Shown one piece after another: positions 9,077 to 18,024 of a stretch of 64,000 nt of DNA. The translations under genes and the position numbers were made by a program. The notes beneath the pieces were generated by a model, which made no database searches, was not told where the DNA came from, and was given only the letters and a program-made list of their open reading frames with translations. This DNA comes from Flagellimonas amoyensis (GTDB lineage Bacteria; Bacteroidota; Bacteroidia; Flavobacteriales; Flavobacteriaceae). The stretch is from positions 1 to 64,000 of the forward strand of contig NZ_QBUK01000001.1 of the NCBI RefSeq assembly GCF_003058265.1. Reading direction: 5' to 3'. Every line of letters begins with the position of its first letter. Position 1 is the first letter of the stretch.

Positions 9077-9259
9077 TTATATGTCTTTGACACATAAAAA
9101 TCTCATACGGTGTGTTTCCCTTAGATACTCCATGGGGTCTGTAAAAGGTATAAATCCCAGGGCCTTGTTGCCTTGTCCTTTATGCTTTGAAATCAGCAAT
9201 TTCAATAGATAGAGGGTCAAAGCAAAATTCCTATTTGGAAATTTTTGCTTTGGAAATGC
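9077..9259 (-). pseudogene. Decayed coding remnant B, possibly a transposase C-terminus
   Basis: A minus-strand open stretch of 60 codons with no start ends at TAA 9077-9079. It contains NKALGFIPFTDPMEYLRE, which is reminiscent of the LGxxxPxEYL ending of integrase-core (IS3/IS481-type) transposases. An in-frame stop closes it upstream. It lies about 85 nt behind remnant A in the same orientation, so both may derive from one or two dead elements. Confidence 0.3.
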
Positions 9260-9614
9260 CTAAGAAAATAGCTAGGCAATAGGTTTGGATATTTTCCATG
9301 GGGCTCGATTTTTCATTGTTTCCTCAGTGCCCAAAGGATATTCTTTTCTTTTCAGGTTTTTGAGCAATGTTTAAAACGTCGGGAAGTATGTCAAAAAGGC
9401 TGTTTTCAAAATCAGCTCTTTTCCCCTCCCTAGGCTTTTAAAATAATCCAAAAGAACGTCAGTCCAGCGATAATGATCGCAACCTATACAAGTTGCCAAT
9501 TGGTGCAATTGGCATTACTTCGCATCGTTGTCTCTTATATGAGATAACGAATAAAACTTCACGTTTTTCTATTCCGGTCTTCCACAAAACAAACAATATT
9601 TGACTTTTTCAAAA

Positions 9615-9657
9615 AAAGGCATGCCTTTGACGTATAGTATCCTATAGGATACTATAC
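9615..9657. repeat. Two adjacent perfect palindromes (14 bp and 26 bp)
   Basis: AAAGGCATGCCTTT at 9615-9628 is a perfect palindrome. Four bases later, 9632-9657 is a perfect 26-bp palindrome with half-site GTATAGTATCCTA. They lie about 415 nt upstream of the HTCS start. They could be operator sites, a cruciform or the trace of a mobile element; there is no T-tract, so a terminator is unlikely. Confidence 0.75.
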
Positions 9658-10071
9658 TTTTTGAACAATATGTCAAGGGAATCATTTGACAGAGCAGCTT
9701 CCGATATTTGGAGATACCACGATCTTTACAACAGGTTTTCTACAAAATTTACATGATTATCAAGCTGCCCTCCTATAAAGTTGAATGTGGTCCTCATGGT
9801 TGGGAATGTAACATATGGATAAAGTCCGTCAATGACCGGAACAGGGGTTTTGACAACATTATGTTTAAAATTTTAACATATTATTATTACATTGTGTCTT
9901 GTTTTGGCAAATTCAAAATCACTCCGTGGTTTTGAAGAGGTTCAGAATAGGAAGTTAAAATTTTTGGGAACTCAAATCAACGCCTACCGAGAAGTGGCGT
10001 GAGCCATGCCCAAGATTTTTTCAAATAGGTGAAGAACCAATCCAATATTGTTCCATCAGTACTTGCACCAT

Positions 10072-13000
10072 ATGAAGCGAATGCTCTCCTTTTTCTTGGT
10101 CGTGTTTTTCATGGATGTGGCATTCCCACAGGACACTTTTGACGATTTCAGTTTTGTGAATGTCATGAAAGATGTGTCCAAGGCAGGGATATATACCATT
10201 TTGCAGGACAATCAAGGTTTTATTTGGGTAGGAACCAATGGTTCGGGACTCTATCGATATGATGGCATGGATCATGTTTCCTATAAGAATGACATCAGGG
10301 ACAAAACCTCTATCAGTAGCAGTCTGGTCATTTGTAGCTATCAGGACGCCAAGGGGCGAATATGGATCGGCACTGATGAAGGATTGGATTTATATGACCG
10401 CGAACGGGACCAATTCAAAAGAATCAGGCTTTCGAGTGCCGATGGGACCTCTTCGCAAGTGTCTGTCAGCAGTCTCAATGAGGACGGCAGAGGAAATCTG
10501 TTGATTGGCACTTATGGACAAGGGTTGTTGCAAATGGACCCAGTAACACATGTGGTGGAATTTGTTGAAGCAAAAGTGACCGGCGGGGGCGAATTGACTA
10601 TCCATGCCATACAGCGGGACAGCAAAGACCGGGTATACGTAGGGACTGACCACGGGTTGTTGAAACTGGATCTTCATGAAAAGGCACTGATTCCGGTTCA
10701 GTTGGGCGTTCAATCAGAAGGAATTGGTATAGGCGGTGTCATCAGATCCATGGTCATTGATGGCGAGGACCGTATTTGGGCAGGAACTTTTTCCCAAGGA
10801 CTCTACAGGGTGAACAGGGACTCAAATGGCTTGCTTTCGGGGGCCGATCATTTTCCCATTTCGCAGAACACATTTCTTTCCATGACCAAACTCTCCGATG
10901 GTAGCCTGCTTTGTGGAACTGAAAACGATGGGCTTTTTCACATGGCCCCCAATGGATCGGTAAGGAGGCGATATTTATACAGCAAAGAAAATGAAAAAGG
11001 AATCCTGTCCAATTCCATTTGGGCTTTGCTGGAGGATAGGGATGGCAAAATTTGGATGGGATATTATAATAAGGGACTGAGCGTGTATGATCCGTTATTT
11101 GACAAGTTTCCCGAATTGGAGAGCCTCTACAACAATCCAAACTCCCTACAGGTAAGTTCCGTCACATCCATAGTGGAAGATTCGTCCGGCAAACTCTTTA
11201 TAGGTATGGATGGTGGCGGGATTGATATCTATGACCCGGACAAAAACCATTTCACGCACATCAATACCAGGACCCATGGGGCCTATTCGGGGCTGACCAG
11301 CGACTACATACAGACGATTTTCTTGGACAGCCATCAGAACCTATGGGCTGGGAGTTGGGACAAAGGGCTCTTTTTTCTTAAAAGGGGGTCTACCCATTTC
11401 ATAAATTACAATCCAAACAACACCAATGGCATTTTTACGGCGAATACGGTGATGAGTATCGACGAAGGCCCCAATGGTGACATTTGGATTGGTTCCTACC
11501 GTAGCGGGCTTTACACATATACTCCCGGAACAGGGGATTTTGTGCACCATGGCGATATCGTTGGGCAGAATGGTCCCAATGGGTATTTCATATGGAAGAT
11601 ATTGTTCGATACCGATGGTGATCTTTGGATGGGAACGACCAAGGGACTTTATAGGGTCTACAAATCAAAGAACGGGGAACTTTGGGTGAAAGGCTTACAG
11701 GAAGGTATGCAAAAGGAATACGACAACCCTGTGACGGCCAACCATATCCTTTCCCTCTATCAAACCCAAGATGATATACTCTGGATAGGCACAAAAGGAG
11801 CAGGAGTTTGCAGATACGATAAAACCTCTGGCACTTTTATCTGGTACAATACCTACAAGGGGCAGAAGCAGGAGAATGTTTGTGGAATTATAGGGGACGA
11901 TAGGGGAAACATATGGTTGGGGGGTAACTCCGGTATTACCAAAATGGAGCTAGATACTGGAAAGTTCACGGACTATTCCATCAACGATGGCCTTCTTTCC
12001 AATGATTATAATATGAATTCCACTTTTAGGGATAACAAAGGGCAGATCTATTTCGGAGGCTACCAAGGGATTGACTATTTCGATCCCGGGGAGATAATCA
12101 AAAATACTGACAGGCCTTCGCTGTATCTAAAGGACTTGAAACTGTTCAACCAAAAGGTCACCCCACTGGAAAAAGGGTCCCCCTTGGCAAGGGTCATCTC
12201 CGAATCCGACAGCATTGTTCTGAACAACAAGCAATCGGTTTTCACTATTGAGTATGCCGGGATAAGCTACACAAGGCCAGAGAAGAACAATTATGCCTAT
12301 TACCTGGAAGGGTACGAAAAAACATGGAACTATGTGGGCAATGTCAAGAGTGCAACATATACCAACCTAGCCCCTGGCAACTATGTCTTCAAATTGAAAG
12401 CCTCAAACAATGATGGTGTTTGGAGCGAATCACCCCTTACATTGGCAATCAAAGTGCTTCCGCCTTGGTGGAAGTCAAGTTGGGCCATCATCTTATATGT
12501 CACATTGCTGTTGTCCGCCCTTTATCTGCTTAACTGGGTGACGAACATTAGGATACAGGAAAGACAAATGGTATCCAACGAAAGGGAGAAAAGACTGCAG
12601 GAAGCGGAACTGAACGAAAGGAAGTTCCAATTTTTCACAAACATATCCCATGAGTTTAGGACACCGCTCACACTTATAGTCAATCCGCTAAAGGATATTC
12701 TAAAAGATACAGCCCTGCAACTTCCCGAGGACATCAGGGAAAAACATAGGACCATATACAGGAACACCAACAGGCTCAGTAGATTGGTGAACGAGCTGTT
12801 GGATTTTAGGAAATTGGAGATCAACAAAGTGGAGATAAGGGCATCCAAATTGTGCCTTGGTGACTTTATGGGCAGGGTCACCGACCATTTTAAGGAAGAG
12901 GCCCGGTCCAGGGGCATACAAATGGATATCACCACACAATGTCAGGAAATAGAACTTTGGGCAGATTCGGATATGTTGGAGAAGATAGCCTTCAACATCC

Positions 13001-14235
13001 TTTCCAATGCCTTCAAGGTGACGCCAGATGGGGGATCTATCAATATTGAAATGTATCGGTACGATGAACCCGTGTTATTGCCATTAGTGGATTCGGTCGT
13101 TCCGGTCCAGGCAGTGGAATTCAGCATATCGGATACGGGTCCAGGACTCCATGAAGACCAGTTGGAAAAGATATTCGAACGCTTTTATCAAGTGCAGAAT
13201 CTCAACAATACCTACTATGGCGGGACCGGAATAGGGTTGGAAGTAGTGGAAAGCTTTGTGAAACTGCACAAGGGTAAAGTGATGGTGGACAGCAGATTGG
13301 GAGAGGGAACGACCTTTAGGGTCATTTTGCCCGCAGGGAATGCCCACTTCACCGAACAGGAGATTTTGAAGGATCCTACTATACCTAAAGGGGCTATGAA
13401 CCTATATGCCGATATCCAAACAGCACTTGTTCCATCGGAAAGGGTCGGCCAAACGGCTTGTCCCCACACACTGCTCATTGTAGAGGATAATGCAGAACTT
13501 AGAAACTATCTCTTCAAAGAGCTTTCGGCCCACTATAGGACAAGGGTTGCAAAAAACGGCAAAGAAGGGCTTATGTTGGCCAAACAGCTGTTGCCCGATG
13601 TTATCCTAACAGATGTGATAATGCCCGAAATGGATGGATATGAGCTTTGTAGACGCATAAAGGGAGATATGCGGACAAGCCATATCCCAGTTTTGATGCT
13701 TACTGCAAAATCATTGACAGACGACCATATTGAAGGGATAGAACAAGGTGCGGATGAGTACTTGGTGAAACCTTTTGATATGAGATTGTTGCAAACCAGG
13801 CTTTCACAATTGATCACCACTAGGCAGCTCATTTTCAACAAATACTTTGGAGAACTTGGCACAAAGGTTGAATCCCGCCATACGGATCCCGTTGACAAGG
13901 AATTTATTGAAAAAATACTCGAACATATCCACACCAATATTGGAGACCCTCTTCTGGGAGTAGAATCCTTGGCATCAGAGCTTAAACTCAGTCGAAGCCA
14001 GCTATATAGAAAAATCAAGACCCTTTCAGGCATGACAGCCTCGGAGTTCATAAGAAGCGTCCGATTGAAAGTGGCCAAACAGATTCTTGAAAATGGAGGG
14101 GAAACCAATATCGGGGAGTTGTCCCACAAGGTAGGGTTTTCCTCGCCTTCCTATTTCACCAAATGTTTCAAGCAACATTTTGGAATCATCCCCACCCAAT
14201 TGGCTGCTCTAAAAAACAGCCCTGAAATATCATAA
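10072..14235 (+). CDS. Hybrid two-component system (HTCS) sensor-regulator
   Basis: One-protein sensor, kinase and transcription factor that controls a SusC/D locus. ATG 10072 is preferred over 10048 because it gives a signal peptide (MKRMLSFFLVVFFMDVAFPQ); length 1,387 aa. Residue numbers below count from 10048. There are about 14 Reg_prop propeller repeats (such as DRDGKIWMGYYNKGLSVYDP) over 35-700, a Y_Y_Y domain at 735-803, one membrane helix at 809-830, HisKA with His868 in NISHEFRTPLTL, HATPase with DTGPGL, a receiver at 1143-1255 with Asp1189 in LTDVIMPEMDG, and an AraC-type HTH at 1290-1390. All catalytic residues are present. It stands 560 nt upstream of susC, in the same direction, and most likely activates it after binding a degradation product in the periplasm. 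Confidence 0.93.
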   Translation: MKRMLSFFLVVFFMDVAFPQDTFDDFSFVNVMKDVSKAGIYTILQDNQGFIWVGTNGSGLYRYDGMDHVSYKNDIRDKTSISSSLVICSYQDAKGRIWIGTDEGLDLYDRERDQFKRIRLSSADGTSSQVSVSSLNEDGRGNLLIGTYGQGLLQMDPVTHVVEFVEAKVTGGGELTIHAIQRDSKDRVYVGTDHGLLKLDLHEKALIPVQLGVQSEGIGIGGVIRSMVIDGEDRIWAGTFSQGLYRVNRDSNGLLSGADHFPISQNTFLSMTKLSDGSLLCGTENDGLFHMAPNGSVRRRYLYSKENEKGILSNSIWALLEDRDGKIWMGYYNKGLSVYDPLFDKFPELESLYNNPNSLQVSSVTSIVEDSSGKLFIGMDGGGIDIYDPDKNHFTHINTRTHGAYSGLTSDYIQTIFLDSHQNLWAGSWDKGLFFLKRGSTHFINYNPNNTNGIFTANTVMSIDEGPNGDIWIGSYRSGLYTYTPGTGDFVHHGDIVGQNGPNGYFIWKILFDTDGDLWMGTTKGLYRVYKSKNGELWVKGLQEGMQKEYDNPVTANHILSLYQTQDDILWIGTKGAGVCRYDKTSGTFIWYNTYKGQKQENVCGIIGDDRGNIWLGGNSGITKMELDTGKFTDYSINDGLLSNDYNMNSTFRDNKGQIYFGGYQGIDYFDPGEIIKNTDRPSLYLKDLKLFNQKVTPLEKGSPLARVISESDSIVLNNKQSVFTIEYAGISYTRPEKNNYAYYLEGYEKTWNYVGNVKSATYTNLAPGNYVFKLKASNNDGVWSESPLTLAIKVLPPWWKSSWAIILYVTLLLSALYLLNWVTNIRIQERQMVSNEREKRLQEAELNERKFQFFTNISHEFRTPLTLIVNPLKDILKDTALQLPEDIREKHRTIYRNTNRLSRLVNELLDFRKLEINKVEIRASKLCLGDFMGRVTDHFKEEARSRGIQMDITTQCQEIELWADSDMLEKIAFNILSNAFKVTPDGGSINIEMYRYDEPVLLPLVDSVVPVQAVEFSISDTGPGLHEDQLEKIFERFYQVQNLNNTYYGGTGIGLEVVESFVKLHKGKVMVDSRLGEGTTFRVILPAGNAHFTEQEILKDPTIPKGAMNLYADIQTALVPSERVGQTACPHTLLIVEDNAELRNYLFKELSAHYRTRVAKNGKEGLMLAKQLLPDVILTDVIMPEMDGYELCRRIKGDMRTSHIPVLMLTAKSLTDDHIEGIEQGADEYLVKPFDMRLLQTRLSQLITTRQLIFNKYFGELGTKVESRHTDPVDKEFIEKILEHIHTNIGDPLLGVESLASELKLSRSQLYRKIKTLSGMTASEFIRSVRLKVAKQILENGGETNIGELSHKVGFSSPSYFTKCFKQHFGIIPTQLAALKNSPEIS

Positions 14236-14262
14236 GAACCCCATACTACAAATCCATCTTTA

Positions 14263-14367
14263 ATGTCACAAGCCTTGATGACTGATATAGATTGGGCATT
14301 ACTATTGCTCAGGGATGAACGTTTCGTTTTATGCCCACATTGTGGTCCAGATCAGGACCTCGCATAA
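14263..14367 (+). CDS. Possible 34-aa micro-ORF with a CPHC motif
   Basis: ATG 14263 to TAA 14365-14367 encodes 34 residues that include RDERFVLCPHCG. A CPxC knuckle at the end of a short frame recalls the N-terminus of some transposases (IS1595-like), so this may be a relic rather than a gene. No clear ribosome-binding context was identified. Confidence 0.2.
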   Translation: MSQALMTDIDWALLLLRDERFVLCPHCGPDQDLA

Positions 14368-14477
14368 AAACGACGGAAATGTTCCCTGCCCTTCTTTTAA
14401 CTACTTACTCGAATTTTAACCTCTTTTTCCTGAGAAAGTATGTCATATCACACGAAATGGCAATGCCCTAGAGGGCA
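14293..14477. promoter_or_regulatory. Inverted repeats upstream of the SusC operon
   Basis: TGGGCAT (14293-14299) pairs with ATGCCCA (14331-14337). Further on, TGCCCT (14464-14469) and AGGGCA (14472-14477) form a compact inverted repeat with a 2-nt spacer. Both share a TGCCC/GGGCA core and lie between the HTCS gene and susC, where an HTCS operator is expected. The assignment is speculative. Confidence 0.3.
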
Positions 14478-14634
14478 GTTTGTTGAAAAGTTGAAGAAAA
14501 AGCGCCAAAACAAATGTGCCATACCCTATAAAATATGAAGCAAAAAGCATCTTTCTTCCAATTCTGCAACATTTGTATTGATTGCTGGGCCGATTTTGAT
14601 ATTGAGTAATTATTAAAAAATTAACATTTGTTTG

Positions 14635-14739
14635 ATGAAACGAAAATATTTCTATGAAAAATATTGGGAATACGCAGAAATAGTTCTCGTGGCCGTAATT
14701 ATTGGCCTTTTTATTTTCCTCATCATGTATGTGCTATAG
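14635..14739 (+). CDS. Possible 34-aa single-pass membrane peptide
   Basis: ATG 14635 to TAG 14737-14739. It starts MKRKYFYEKYWEYAE, a charged and aromatic cytoplasmic stretch, followed by a clean hydrophobic helix (IVLVAVIIGLFIFLIMYVL) that runs to the stop. It lies 57 nt upstream of susC, in the same direction, behind the HTCS gene. Such a well-formed positive-inside helix is unlikely by chance, but no homologue can be named. It could be a leader peptide of the SusC operon or a small modulator of the membrane complex. Confidence 0.45.
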   Translation: MKRKYFYEKYWEYAEIVLVAVIIGLFIFLIMYVL

Positions 14740-14796
14740 GAATGTTGAAAGGCCCTTTGCTACTCTGTCAAAATACTAACTAAAATTGCTTACATA

Positions 14797-17700
14797 ATGA
14801 TAAATCCTAAATTACTAATTATTGCTTTGGTGCTATGTTGTCCGATATTCATGTGGGCACAGACTGTGACCGTGACAGGATCCGTTGCTGATACAAATGG
14901 CATGCCCATACCGGGAGTGTCCGTATTGGTAAAGGGGACAACGAACGGTACAAGCACTGATTTTGATGGAAAGTTTGCCCTCCAAGGGGTAAAGACTACC
15001 GATGAACTATTCTTCTCCTATATAGGAATGGAGGCGCAAACAGTGGCCGTGAATGGCAGAACTGCCATTAACATTGTTCTTGAGGAGTCTTTGGAATCCT
15101 TGGAAGAAGTCGTGGTTGTGGGTTACGGGGTCCAAAAAAAGGCCTTGACCACAGGAGCGAACCTAAACGTGGGGGGAGACGATATTGAAGGGCTGAACAC
15201 CGCCACGGCCATGGAGGCCTTACAAGGTATTGCCCCTGGGGTAAGTGTCACGAGAAACAGCGGACAACCGGGAGCAGGAACCAAAGTGACCATCCGAGGA
15301 CTCGGGACCATTGGCAACTCCTCCCCACTCTACATTGTGGATGGGGTGGCAGTGGGCAACATCGATTATCTCAGTTCTTCCGACATAGAGTCGATGGACG
15401 TGCTCAAGGATGCTGCATCTGCGGCAATCTATGGGTCACGGGCGGCCAATGGAGTTATACTGGTCACCACCAGAAAGGGAAGAAGGGGCCGATCTGCCCA
15501 TGTGAGGTATGATACATATTATGGTTTCCAGAAAATTTATAAGAACGTTTCCCCTTTAAATGCCCAGGAATACATGTATATCATGGACGAAGGAAGGGTG
15601 AACGATGGTCTGGAACCCAACAATTGGGAGGCAATTCTCCAGAACAATGCATGGCTGAACGCCAACTATCCGGGCAATCTGGGAACCCAACTGGGTGCCG
15701 ATATTTGGGACATGCTCCAAAATGGTTGGCAAGGGACCAACTGGATAAATGAAATGAGCACGAGAAATGCGCCGGTCGCCAACCACACCATCAACGTGAC
15801 CGGAGGAGGGGAAGACAATACATATGCCTTCGGCATGTCCTATTTTGACCAAACAGGTATCCTTGGGGGCAGCTTGACCAATGCAGGTTTCAAACGACTT
15901 ACTTTGCGGATGAACACGGAGTTCACCCTTTTCAAGAAAGATGAACGTGACCTGATCACCCTTGGGGAAAACCTCACCTACACCAATAGTGAGAACAGGA
16001 GCGTGGCCACGGGGAACATCTATTGGAACGACCTCCACAATGCATTGGTACAAAATCCATTGATGCCGGCCTATTGGGACCAATCCCCCGATCAATATGG
16101 GTTTACCCCTACCCTGGACGGCCTTTCCAACAATCAGACAAACCCATTGGCCGTGATGTATTATAGGCACAACTATAGCAATTTGGGCAACCGGAACAAT
16201 ACAGTGGTTGGAAACGTCTATCTGGAGATTGAACCCATCGAAAACCTGAAATTAAGGTCATCGTATGGTATCGATGCATGGTTCGGACATAGTCGTTCTT
16301 GGGCACCCACCTATGCCCTTGGGGTACTGTACAGCAATACGAACGACCGGGCCGAACAAAGCCAGTACCTTGGGAATAATTGGACCTGGACCAATACCAT
16401 TTCTTATGATCGTTCCTTTGGGGACCATCAGGTCAATGCATTAGTGGGGTATGAGATGTACAAAAACCAGATCAACACCAATGTGGGCGGTTCCAAGGCA
16501 AACACCCGTTTCGGTTTCCCCGAATACGCCTATTTGGACAATGTGGACAAGACGGATGTCAACTCAATAGACACTTGGGGCAGGGACAACGCCGCAGGTG
16601 GTGGAGGACTGCTCTCCTATATTGCACGTGCACAATATAATTATAAGGAAAGATACCTGCTTTCGGCCACCATGCGTGCCGATGGCTCTTCCAATTTTGC
16701 CAAAGGGAACAGATGGGGCTATTTCCCATCCCTCTCGGCAGGATGGATCCTTACAGAAGAGAATTTTCTGTCAGGGGCCAAAGGGGTACTTGACTTTGCC
16801 AAGCTAAGGGCCAGCTGGGGACAAAACGGAAACCAGTCCATAGATAATTTTATCTATAGCTCCAACATAGCATACCTGAACCCGGGATATTTTTTCGGGG
16901 ACACAAAGCCCATTTCCCAGCCAACAGCGGTTCCTGCAAGGGTTACAAATCCCGATGTCACTTGGGAGACATCGGAACAATTAAACTTTGGTGTGGACAT
17001 GAGATTGCTACAGTCTAGGCTCGGACTAACGTTCGATTGGTACAAAAAGACCACCAAGGATTGGTTGGTCGTGGCACCCATTCAAGGCACATCGGGTGCC
17101 GGTGCCCCATATGTGAATGGAGGGGATATCGAGAACACAGGATTGGAAGCAATGCTGTCATGGAACGATTCGGCCAATGATTTTAAATATGGGATCACTC
17201 TGAGCGGATCGTACAACAAGAATGAAATCACCAGAATTGCAAATGCCGATGGGATCATACATGGCCCCAGTTCGGTACTGGCCCAGGGAACTTCAGAAGT
17301 GTCCAGGGCCGAGGTGGGCAAACCCATAGGGTTTTTCTATGGATACCAGACAGATGGAATCTTGCAGACACAGGAGGAAGTGGATGCTTATGTGAAACCT
17401 ACCGACGGGACACCATATTTTAGTGATCAGCGTCCAGGAGACGTAAGGTTTGTCGATCAAAACCAAGACGGTATTATTGATGAGGCGGACAAGGTGATGT
17501 TGGGCGATCCCAACCCCGATTTCCAGTTGGGCATCCAGTTGGACATGGAATACAAGGGCTTTTTCACCAACATTACCATGGCAGGAAAGTTTGGTATGCA
17601 AGTAATGCAGTCCTACCGGTCCTTTTCGGATAATTTTGACCAAAACTATACGACCGAAATTTTTGATAGATGGCACGGGGCGGGCACATCCAATAGACTG

Positions 17701-18009
17701 CCGCGCATGAGTTCGGTGTCCAACAGGAACACCAACTTTATCTCTGACATCTATATGCACGATGCCGATTTCCTCAGGATCAATAACCTTACGGTCGGCT
17801 TCAAGTTGGGCAGGTATCTTTCGAATATAGACTACATCTCGGAAATAAGGATATATGGTGCAGTGAACAACCTGTACACCTTCACAAAGTACGACGGAAT
17901 GGATCCGGATGTATCCTTTGGCCATGATGCCAGCTGGGCATCTGGAATAGACCTAGGGCTTTATCCCCTGCCAAGGACAGTGATGTTCGGGCTTAGTATC
18001 GACTTTTAA
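14797..18009 (+). CDS. SusC/RagA-family TonB-dependent outer-membrane receptor
   Basis: Full-length (1,070 aa) SusC. A signal peptide (MINPKLLIIALVLCCPIFMWAQ) is followed by a carboxypeptidase-regulatory-like domain at about 24-110 (VSVLVKGTTNGTSTDFDGKF), a TonB-box-like EEVVVVGYG near 104-112, the plug with VLKDAASAAIYGSRAANG near 204-221, then the 22-strand barrel ending in an aromatic residue (GLSIDF). It would bind and import oligosaccharides or similar ligands together with the SusD partner 15 nt downstream. HTCS control is inferred from gene order. Its plug and barrel are intact, unlike the truncated copy at the left edge. Confidence 0.95.
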   Translation: MINPKLLIIALVLCCPIFMWAQTVTVTGSVADTNGMPIPGVSVLVKGTTNGTSTDFDGKFALQGVKTTDELFFSYIGMEAQTVAVNGRTAINIVLEESLESLEEVVVVGYGVQKKALTTGANLNVGGDDIEGLNTATAMEALQGIAPGVSVTRNSGQPGAGTKVTIRGLGTIGNSSPLYIVDGVAVGNIDYLSSSDIESMDVLKDAASAAIYGSRAANGVILVTTRKGRRGRSAHVRYDTYYGFQKIYKNVSPLNAQEYMYIMDEGRVNDGLEPNNWEAILQNNAWLNANYPGNLGTQLGADIWDMLQNGWQGTNWINEMSTRNAPVANHTINVTGGGEDNTYAFGMSYFDQTGILGGSLTNAGFKRLTLRMNTEFTLFKKDERDLITLGENLTYTNSENRSVATGNIYWNDLHNALVQNPLMPAYWDQSPDQYGFTPTLDGLSNNQTNPLAVMYYRHNYSNLGNRNNTVVGNVYLEIEPIENLKLRSSYGIDAWFGHSRSWAPTYALGVLYSNTNDRAEQSQYLGNNWTWTNTISYDRSFGDHQVNALVGYEMYKNQINTNVGGSKANTRFGFPEYAYLDNVDKTDVNSIDTWGRDNAAGGGGLLSYIARAQYNYKERYLLSATMRADGSSNFAKGNRWGYFPSLSAGWILTEENFLSGAKGVLDFAKLRASWGQNGNQSIDNFIYSSNIAYLNPGYFFGDTKPISQPTAVPARVTNPDVTWETSEQLNFGVDMRLLQSRLGLTFDWYKKTTKDWLVVAPIQGTSGAGAPYVNGGDIENTGLEAMLSWNDSANDFKYGITLSGSYNKNEITRIANADGIIHGPSSVLAQGTSEVSRAEVGKPIGFFYGYQTDGILQTQEEVDAYVKPTDGTPYFSDQRPGDVRFVDQNQDGIIDEADKVMLGDPNPDFQLGIQLDMEYKGFFTNITMAGKFGMQVMQSYRSFSDNFDQNYTTEIFDRWHGAGTSNRLPRMSSVSNRNTNFISDIYMHDADFLRINNLTVGFKLGRYLSNIDYISEIRIYGAVNNLYTFTKYDGMDPDVSFGHDASWASGIDLGLYPLPRTVMFGLSIDF

Positions 18010-18024
18010 TCTTTAAAATACACT

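Larger units (their letters stand above)
8800..10071. other. Long intergenic region without a confident gene
   Basis: About 1.3 kb between the MauE gene and the HTCS regulator. It is AT-rich compared with the flanking genes, stops occur in all frames, and only short open stretches remain (for example 9708-9935 on the plus strand, which lacks protein-like composition). It contains remnants A and B, an inverted repeat at 9491-9511 (TGCCAATTG-gtg-CAATTGGCA) and the two palindromes at 9615-9657. It may be a graveyard of mobile elements plus the promoter region of the HTCS gene. Confidence 0.6.

Noticed and set aside
9371..9514. Minus-strand stretch of about 47 codons ending TYFPTF, and an overlapping frame giving a hydrophobic VAIIIAGLTFFWIILKA
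   Set aside because: Two frames compete, neither has a start, and both are closed by stops; too weak to call even a remnant.
9708..9935. A 75-codon plus-strand frame in the gene desert
   Set aside because: Tyr/Ile/Lys-rich translation of AT-rich DNA, no motif, no start context; not supported as a gene.
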